Shown here: piece by piece, positions 13,861-17,946 of the stretch
Layout: each line of letters starts with the position of its first letter
How positions within the stretch are numbered: position 1 is the stretch's first letter
Source: an uncultured Oscillospiraceae bacterium
GTDB lineage: Bacteria > Bacillota_A > Clostridia > Oscillospirales > Oscillospiraceae
Assembly (NCBI GenBank): GCA_900769845.1
Contig: CAAGIF010000242.1
Span: 1 to 17,946 of the forward strand
Direction: 5' to 3'
Length of the DNA stretch: 17,946 bases
Made by a program: the position numbers and the translations under genes
Notes under the pieces: generated by a model
The model's database searches: none
Told to the model about the DNA's origin: nothing
The model's input: the letters and a program-made list of their open reading frames with translations, nothing else

Positions 13861-14223
13861 TTACTGCTCGAGAATTGCTTTCAGCAACACAGGCAGGACC
13901 TGCTCTGCATGCTGTGCGGTGAAGCCAAAGGCCTTCTTTCCCGCCTTGACCGCTGCGATGATGTCCTCATCGGAGCTGATCTTGCCGGGCATGGAAATGG
14001 TCTGGCAGGTGGCAGCGCCCAGCAGCGCCATTGCAAGCGCAAGCGCGCCACCGCCGCCGGTGTTGCAGGCGCCGATGTAGTAGTCATACTGACCGGTCTT
14101 CATAGCCATAGCGGCATCCAGGTCATTTTTGACATCCACAGTGGCATTGCTGCCGACGAAATTCTTGGTGAAGGCGCAGATCTCCTGCTTGTTGATCTGT
14201 CCTCCCACGACGATACGAATCAT
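13861..14223 (-). CDS. yhfU: YhfU, DUF2620 small protein
   Basis: A 120-residue soluble protein; E. coli YhfU is about 117. The conserved core QYDYYIGACNTGGGGALALA is followed by ISMPGKISSDEDI and KKAFGFTAQHAEQVLP, as in DUF2620. The N-terminal strand MIRIVVGG followed by a Gly-rich loop gives the look of a small alpha/beta (IIB-like or nucleotide-binding-like) fold, but no biochemical role is known to me. Tight pairing with yhfT suggests a cytosolic partner of the transporter. AGGAGG lies eight bases upstream of the ATG. Confidence 0.92.
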   Translation of the reverse strand: MIRIVVGGQINKQEICAFTKNFVGSNATVDVKNDLDAAMAMKTGQYDYYIGACNTGGGGALALAMALLGAATCQTISMPGKISSDEDIIAAVKAGKKAFGFTAQHAEQVLPVLLKAILEQ

Positions 14224-14254
14224 GTAATTCTCCTCCTGACAAAATAATATATCT

Positions 14255-14276
14255 GTAATCCCCTTTCGGGTGTTAC
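14255..14276 (-). other. Small GAAA-loop hairpin between yhfY and yhfU
   Basis: On the minus strand, GTAA and TTAC outer arms enclose CCC-GAAA-GGG with a small internal loop. It is followed by an A/T-rich run that is not a clean T-tract. It could slow or process the transcript between yhfY and yhfU; it may also be incidental. Confidence 0.25.
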
Positions 14277-14295
14277 ATTCTCATTGATTCCGGCC

Positions 14296-14643
14296 TTAGT
14301 CCGCCAGAATGTTGCAAATATGCAGCACGATGAACATGCTCTCGCTCTCGGGGAACTCCACGGGACACATGGCCAGCATCTTGTCCCGGAACTCTACCGC
14401 CTGGGGATACTCGGGGGCTTCCTGGATCTCTGCCCACATATCCTCGTCCATGGCGTCCACGATCTCGCCCTTCTTGATCCGTTCCAGAGCCATAGCCAGG
14501 TGGGTGGTAAACATAGCCCCCCGGTCCAGATCCACCTTGGGATAATCCGCTGCCATCATATCGATGACACCGTTCATAAACTGAGCAACATCCTCGCCGA
14601 TAATGCCGCCCATCTGCAAAATCTGAATTCTCTGCTTTAACAT
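14296..14643 (-). CDS. yhfY: YhfY, single PRD-domain protein
   Basis: A 115-residue protein consisting of one PTS-regulation-domain-like helical unit; E. coli YhfY is about 120. The motif FTTHLAMALERI with His48 corresponds to the conserved PRD histidine (T-H-L), and a second histidine, H108, lies in FIVLHICNIL. In BglG/MtlR-type regulators such histidines are phosphorylated by PTS proteins. Here there is no DNA- or RNA-binding domain, so it would have to act through a partner, for example YhfZ, YhfU or YhfT. The ATG has AGGAGG five bases upstream. It is first in the operon, directly after the operator-bearing promoter region. Confidence 0.88.
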   Translation of the reverse strand: MLKQRIQILQMGGIIGEDVAQFMNGVIDMMAADYPKVDLDRGAMFTTHLAMALERIKKGEIVDAMDEDMWAEIQEAPEYPQAVEFRDKMLAMCPVEFPESESMFIVLHICNILAD

Positions 14644-14687
14644 AACTGCCTCCTTGTGTGGTGGGATTTTTCAATGTACAAGCTAAT

Positions 14688-14703
14688 GTACAAAATATTG
14701 TAC
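14688..14703. promoter_or_regulatory. Candidate YhfZ operator at the yhfY-to-yhfW promoter
   Basis: GTACAAAATATTGTAC has perfect six-base arms and a four-base centre, and matches the site upstream of yhfZ at 14 of 16 positions. It starts 14 bases downstream of the -10 box. A further TTGTAC half-site (14676-14681) lies 12 bp further downstream. The position predicts repression. Confidence 0.7.
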
Positions 14704-14717
14704 TTTGATTTTCCTTT

Positions 14718-14746
14718 ACTATATCATCCCAGGAAAAATCCGTCAA
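14718..14746 (-). promoter_or_regulatory. Sigma-A promoter of the yhfY-U-T-php-S-X-W operon
   Basis: Minus strand TTGACG (14741-14746), a 17-base spacer, and TATAGT (14718-14723). Transcription would start near 14711, leaving a leader of about 70 bases that contains the candidate operator. Confidence 0.8.
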
Positions 14747-14816
14747 GTGACCTATGAACATTTTGTGAATTCCTATAATTTCGCCGCGTTCAATTCGGTG
14801 AAATTGACAACTTTCC

Positions 14817-14856
14817 AAAAAGAAAATCCACGCAGACAAAGCCGTCTGCGCGGATT
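14817..14856 (-). terminator. Intrinsic terminator of yhfZ
   Basis: Thirteen-base arms with one G.U wobble and a six-base loop, followed by TTTTCTTTTT on the minus strand. It starts about 45 bases after the yhfZ stop and separates yhfZ from the yhfY promoter. Confidence 0.9.
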
Positions 14857-14900
14857 CCTATCAGGGGCTGTTTTGCTCTCAAATGAAGCTGTGCAGCAGA

Positions 14901-15818
14901 TCAGTAATCTGCCGTGCGTCTGCCCTCCCGGACCTCCCGCTGGATAGCCGCCGCCGTTTCCGGGCAAATGCTCTGTTGCAGCAGCCGGAGCATAGTTTCA
15001 TCCTTTCGGTCCACCACCAGAACCGCCGTGGAAAATTTATCGATCCCCGCCACGTAATCCAGCGACGCCACATGGAGTCCCTGATAGCCGCTCTCCAGAA
15101 TCTCGTCCAGATTCCAGACACCCGCATCCACTTCCCCGTTCATAATGGCGCGAACCGTATGGTGGGCCTTGATCTCCACCAATTGGATCTTCTTCCCTTC
15201 GGTGATTTTTTCTGTGATGCTTCTCTGGTCCGGGGAATCCCGGTCATAGGCCACCCGCATTCCGTCGGTGATCCGGCCTTCTCCCGGCTCGCGCAGCACC
15301 AGCACATGCCGGGTCAGGTATGTTCCCGGGCCCAGATCCACCGCAATAGCAACATCTCCCCGGTTTTCCAGCGCTTCCTCTGCGGCGGATCGGCTGCAAA
15401 CCGTAAACTGGCACAGCCCGGAGGTAACCATTTTCAGCCGACGCTCCGCGCCTCTGGCATAGACCAAATTGAAGGCGTAAGGGGAAAGCAGCTGAAACAG
15501 CGCTGTGGCCAGGCCCTGATAACAGGAGGAATACGGCAGCGGCATGCTCCCCAGCAATTCCCGGTTAAAGCAGCATTCCTGAAGCCGACGGTAGTCCAGC
15601 TTTTCCACATAGGTTCCCAGATGTCCCCGGCTCACCAGTGTTACCGCCCCGGTGTCCTTCAGATAGGTCAGGCAATTCTGGACCGTGCCTCTGGACACCT
15701 GCAGAAGCTGCTGATATTCCGTAACAGAAGGGATCCGGTCTCCCGGTTTTTTCCCCAAAAGATCCTGAGCAAGCAAATTTACCGCCATGCCAAGTTTTTG
15801 ATACAATCCGGAGTCCAT
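14901..15818 (-). CDS. yhfZ: YhfZ, GntR-like transcriptional regulator with a ligand-binding domain
   Basis: A 305-residue regulator; E. coli YhfZ is about 301. Residues about 10-75 form a GntR-type winged helix (RIPSVTEYQQLLQVSRGTVQNCLTYL, then the wing LVSRGHLGTYVEKL). The remaining 220 residues match the YhfZ C-terminal domain, which looks like a type 2 periplasmic-binding-protein fold (AVDLGPG, INGEVDAG-like IMNGEVDAGVWN, VDRKDETM). It should bind a small ligand and control transcription. The start at 15816-15818 is chosen because AGGAGG lies six bases upstream; an in-frame ATG 72 bases earlier would sit on the promoter and operator. It is a one-gene unit, with its own promoter and terminator. 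Matching inverted repeats before yhfZ and yhfY suggest that it regulates both. Confidence 0.92.
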   Translation of the reverse strand: MDSGLYQKLGMAVNLLAQDLLGKKPGDRIPSVTEYQQLLQVSRGTVQNCLTYLKDTGAVTLVSRGHLGTYVEKLDYRRLQECCFNRELLGSMPLPYSSCYQGLATALFQLLSPYAFNLVYARGAERRLKMVTSGLCQFTVCSRSAAEEALENRGDVAIAVDLGPGTYLTRHVLVLREPGEGRITDGMRVAYDRDSPDQRSITEKITEGKKIQLVEIKAHHTVRAIMNGEVDAGVWNLDEILESGYQGLHVASLDYVAGIDKFSTAVLVVDRKDETMLRLLQQSICPETAAAIQREVREGRRTADY

Positions 15819-15859
15819 AGGTTTCCTCCTCTCCGTGACTTTGGATCTGCATAATATAA

Positions 15860-15877
15860 TATACAACATATTGTACA
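15860..15877. promoter_or_regulatory. Candidate YhfZ autoregulatory operator
   Basis: TATACAACATATTGTACA is an 18-base inverted repeat with one mismatched pair, overlapping the expected transcription start of yhfZ. It begins within four bases of the -10 box. Its core matches the yhfY site at 14 of 16 positions. Confidence 0.7.
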
Positions 15878-15880
15878 CCC

Positions 15881-15909
15881 AGTTTACCACTTTCAGAATA
15901 CCCCGTCAA
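15881..15909 (-). promoter_or_regulatory. Sigma-A promoter of yhfZ
   Basis: Minus strand TTGACG (15904-15909), a 17-base spacer, and TAAACT (15881-15886). Transcription start is expected near 15874, inside the operator. Confidence 0.72.
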
Positions 15910-15930
15910 GAGATCCCGGCGCTTTTTTGC

Positions 15931-15962
15931 AAAAGAACACCCCGCGGGCTGCGGGGTGTTCT
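15931..15962 (-). terminator. Terminator of the leucine-rich-repeat protein gene
   Basis: Perfect twelve-base arms (AGAACACCCCGC and GCGGGGTGTTCT) with a five-base loop, then TTTT on the minus strand. The T-run is short but the stem is very stable. It lies 19 bases after the stop codon. Confidence 0.8.
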
Positions 15963-15981
15963 TCGGGATGCATTTTTTATG

Positions 15982-17451
15982 TTACTTAACAGTGCTGTAC
16001 CAGGCGATACCTTCGTACTGCCACCCAAGCTCCACCAAATCATCCCGTTCCTCTTCGGATCCGGTATAATGGTGCGCTCCGGCAACGGCATTGGGGTTGT
16101 ATAGCCGGTGCAGGGGAATCCCGTTGGTGGGCGCGGAGTTCCATGCCACACCCTCATACTGCCAGCCAAGCTCCACCAGATCATCCCGCTCCCGGGCGCT
16201 CATGGTGTAGTGGTGGTCATTGGCGTTAGGGTTGAACAGCCGGTACACGGGGTCGCCGGTTCTGACAGGCGCATTCCAGGCGATACCCTCATAAACCCAG
16301 CCAGCCTCCATCAGATTGTCCCGTTCCGCAGGGCTTCCGGTGTAGAAATGCTCGCCGCTGCTCTGATTATAGACCCGGTACATAGGGACAGTTTCTTTCC
16401 CCTCGCCCACGGGATGCAGATCATACGCAACCCAATTCAGGGGTATATCTGCAAACTGCTCTTTCACAGCATGCCAGCCTTCCATATCCGCGGGATAGTA
16501 GATTGGCGCATCATATCCGCTGCTGAAACGGAATTTAAAGGCGCCGGCTGCAAATTCAGGCGCGTCGCCAAGGAATCTGTACGCGCCGCAGAGCGCATCC
16601 CGGCGCACCTTTTTCACACCGGCCGGGATTTCCACAGCCCCGTCTCCGGATACTGCCAAGACCAGTTCCGCGCCATCCTCAGTCAGCAGGATTTTCCCAT
16701 CGACAGAGCTGAAATAGGGGTTTTCACTGCTGACCTCAATTTCAGACAAGCTATTGGTGAAGCTGATCTGACCCCAGGCACCGATCTCTTTCAGAGTGGA
16801 CGGAATCGTCAGTTTTCCAACATTCGCGCAAAAACTGAACGCGTTGTCAGTAACGGAGACCACACCCTCCGGAATTACAAAGTCCTTCCCGCCCTGATCC
16901 AGAACCAGATACAAGACCGTTTTATCCTTACTGAAAACAGCAAACTGCTCCACTTCCAGCAGCAGCTGGGTGCCATTCTCGGTGAACACAATCCGCTTTA
17001 AATTGGCGCTCCCGCCAAAAACATTTTCCCCCACAGTTTCCGCGGTGGAAGGAACCGTTATTTCCTCCAGCGCCGTACAGTTTGAAAATGCGTGGTCACC
17101 AATTACGGCAACTCCCTCCGGAATTACCACCGTCCTGATCTTATCGCAAGCGGCAAAGGCATAGGCGCCGATGCCGGTAATTCCCTCTTCCATCACAACC
17201 GCCGTAATACGGTCTTTGTGCTGATGCCAGGTGCTTGCATTCCATGCAGCAGTCTGGGGATTGTCCGCCATCACACCGGTTCCCCTGACGGTCAAAAGCC
17301 CGTCCGCATCCAGCTCCCATGCTATATTCTCACCCCAGGTACCGCTGCCAATGATCTGCTTTGCTTCCTCTGCCGCAGCCGCACCGGGGAGCAGCGCGAT
17401 AACCATAGCCAGGGCCAGAAGAAAACCGCCGATCCGCTTTATCATTTTCAT
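15982..17451 (-). CDS. Secreted BspA-type leucine-rich-repeat protein with three C-terminal DUF5648-like repeats
   Basis: A 489-residue extracellular protein. A signal peptide (MKMIKRIGGFLLALAMVIAL, likely cleaved after AAAA at about residue 27) is followed by a beta-rich domain. BspA/LRR_5 units then run to about residue 320 (patterns such as IPEGVAVIGDHAFSNCTALEEITVP and IPEGVVSVTDNAFSFC). The last 134 residues are three tandem 45/44-residue repeats of the form Y-R-x-[YF]-N-x5-H-[FY]-T-x-S-x2-E-R-D-x-L-x3-G-W-x-Y-E-G. No LPXTG, SLH or membrane anchor follows, so it is released or held non-covalently. The start ATG at 17449-17451 has AGGAGG seven bases upstream; a longer in-frame start at 17508 lacks a site and would bury the signal peptide. 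Roles in adhesion or binding are guesses from BspA relatives. Confidence 0.88.
   Translation of the reverse strand: MKMIKRIGGFLLALAMVIALLPGAAAAEEAKQIIGSGTWGENIAWELDADGLLTVRGTGVMADNPQTAAWNASTWHQHKDRITAVVMEEGITGIGAYAFAACDKIRTVVIPEGVAVIGDHAFSNCTALEEITVPSTAETVGENVFGGSANLKRIVFTENGTQLLLEVEQFAVFSKDKTVLYLVLDQGGKDFVIPEGVVSVTDNAFSFCANVGKLTIPSTLKEIGAWGQISFTNSLSEIEVSSENPYFSSVDGKILLTEDGAELVLAVSGDGAVEIPAGVKKVRRDALCGAYRFLGDAPEFAAGAFKFRFSSGYDAPIYYPADMEGWHAVKEQFADIPLNWVAYDLHPVGEGKETVPMYRVYNQSSGEHFYTGSPAERDNLMEAGWVYEGIAWNAPVRTGDPVYRLFNPNANDHHYTMSARERDDLVELGWQYEGVAWNSAPTNGIPLHRLYNPNAVAGAHHYTGSEEERDDLVELGWQYEGIAWYSTVK
15985..16386 (-). repeat. Three tandem ~135-base coding repeats (DUF5648-like)
   Basis: Units span 16252-16386, 16117-16251 and 15985-16116, encoding 45, 45 and 44 residues. 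The last two share RDDLVELGWQYEG exactly, which suggests fairly recent duplication or gene conversion. Confidence 0.85.
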
Positions 17452-17485
17452 TTCTGTTCCTCCTTGTATTCTGGTTGTTTTCACT

Positions 17486-17500
17486 CCCCGGCCGTCGGGG
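17486..17500 (-). other. Small leader hairpin upstream of the LRR gene
   Basis: Arms CCCCG and CGGGG around a five-base loop lie in the transcribed leader, about 20 bases before the ribosome site. It is too short and lacks a T-tract, so it is not a terminator. A role in translation control is possible but unproven. Confidence 0.3.
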
Positions 17501-17534
17501 AAGGTCATTATTCTATAATCATCTTATTGTCGCA

Positions 17535-17563
17535 AACATAGCATAGGTTTCGGGGGCTGTCAA
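17535..17563 (-). promoter_or_regulatory. Sigma-A promoter of the LRR/DUF5648 gene
   Basis: Minus strand TTGACA (17558-17563, perfect consensus), a 17-base spacer and TATGTT (17535-17540). Transcription would start near 17528, giving a leader of about 77 bases. Confidence 0.85.
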
Positions 17564-17630
17564 TAAGCGCCCCATGCATTTACAAAAAGTTTACGAATCC
17601 ATGCCCCACCCGAATACCGCGGCCGCCGGC

Positions 17631-17663
17631 AAAGAACCCCCCCGCCGGCTGCGCGGCGGGGGG
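17631..17663 (-). terminator. Terminator of the partial repeat-protein gene
   Basis: A ten-base, G/C-only stem (CGGCGGGGGG and its complement) with a six-base loop, followed by a short interrupted T-run (TTCTTT) on the minus strand, about 17 bases after the stop codon. Confidence 0.75.
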
Positions 17664-17679
17664 CTTGTAGACATTCTTC

Positions 17680-17946
17680 TTACTTAAAGCAGCTGTACCA
17701 GCCGATGCCCTGGTATTCCCAGCCTTCATTGATCAGGTTCTGCTTCTCCTCTTCACTGAAGGTGAAGTGATATGCGCCAACGGTAGCGTTGGGGTTGTGC
17801 AGACGGTGCTGCACAGCCTCGGTATTGTAAGCGGAGTTGAAAGCGATGCCTTCGTAGTTCCAGCCCTCAGCTTCCAGCTTTTCCTTCTCTTCCTTATCCA
17901 TGGTGTACAGATGCTCACCGGTGGACGGCTGGAACAGACGGTAGAC
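17680..17946 (-). CDS. C-terminal fragment of a second DUF5648-like repeat protein
   Basis: The open frame runs off the right edge, so only the last 88 residues are seen. They are exactly two 44-residue repeats, beginning VYRLFQPSTGEHLYT and VQHRLHNPNATVGAYHFT. Each ends in the GW-x-Y-[EQ]-G-I-[AG]-[FW] motif seen in the neighbouring LRR protein. An internal Met at 17899-17901 is not a credible start, because the repeat continues upstream in frame without a stop and no ribosome site precedes it. The protein ends GIGWYSCFK, close to GIAWYSTVK of the neighbour. It is probably a secreted paralogue whose N-terminal domains lie outside the window. Confidence 0.8.
   Translation of the reverse strand, partial: VYRLFQPSTGEHLYTMDKEEKEKLEAEGWNYEGIAFNSAYNTEAVQHRLHNPNATVGAYHFTFSEEEKQNLINEGWEYQGIGWYSCFK

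Noticed and set aside
14273..14839. 188-residue minus-strand frame overlapping yhfY and the yhfZ terminator
   Set aside because: It would begin inside the terminator and read through the promoter and operator; the yhfY frame has a strong ribosome site and family match.
15819..15890. Longer YhfZ start 72 bases upstream
   Set aside because: The extension would encode the promoter start region and the inverted repeat. The downstream ATG has an ideal AGGAGG site and gives the normal family length.
15985..16386. CRISPR-like repetitive DNA
   Set aside because: The period is about 135 bases, in frame and coding, without short identical repeats and unique spacers.

Overview
The window is a stretch of bacterial chromosome in which every supported gene lies on the minus strand, so transcription runs from high to low coordinates. 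Moderate-to-high GC, strong AGGAGG-type ribosome binding sites, a lipoprotein leader ending in LAAC-G, a BspA-type leucine-rich-repeat surface protein and an ABC sugar importer without its own ATPase all suggest a gut-type Clostridia (Oscillospirales-like) Firmicute. That placement is inference, because no rRNA or other phylogenetic marker is present.

Right end (17946 to about 15930): the C-terminal part of one secreted-type repeat protein runs off the window edge and ends at a GC-rich terminator. It is followed by a complete 489-residue protein with a signal peptide, BspA-like leucine-rich repeats and three C-terminal 45-residue repeats of the same kind (DUF5648-like). The second gene has a textbook sigma-A promoter and its own terminator.

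Middle (about 15910 to 8010): a complete homologue of the enterobacterial yhf cluster, in the order yhfZ, yhfY, yhfU, yhfT, php (yhfV), yhfS, yhfX, yhfW. yhfZ, a GntR-like regulator, is a separate unit with its own promoter and terminator. yhfY to yhfW form an operon with a second promoter. Both promoters have TTGACG -35 boxes with 17-base spacers. Each is followed by a nearly identical inverted repeat (TACAA-N4-TTGTA core), placed exactly 10 bp differently relative to the -10 box. This predicts an autoregulating YhfZ that also controls the operon. A strong intrinsic terminator lies inside the operon between yhfT and php. It would separate the regulator/transporter part (yhfY-U-T) from the enzyme part (php, yhfS, yhfX, yhfW). 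The substrate of this pathway is not evident from the sequence. The enzyme set is a phosphotriesterase-homology hydrolase, a fold-type I PLP enzyme, an alanine-racemase-like PLP enzyme and a phosphopentomutase-like enzyme.

Left (about 7970 to 1): an apparently amino-sugar-directed uptake and catabolism operon. It holds a lipoprotein solute-binding protein, two permeases, a BadF/NAGK-type kinase, a cytosolic neutral-ceramidase-like hydrolase, an M20 metallopeptidase/deacylase, a UPF0309-type SIS phosphosugar protein, and the start of a glycoside hydrolase family 3 (NagZ-like) enzyme that is cut by the window edge. The 374-base leader of this operon carries three ATAC-N5-GTAT inverted repeats, probably the binding sites of a regulator encoded elsewhere. 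A 20-bp stem-loop between the binding-protein gene and the first permease gene resembles the stability elements found in binding-protein transport operons. No tRNA, rRNA, CRISPR array, transposase or phage gene was seen.
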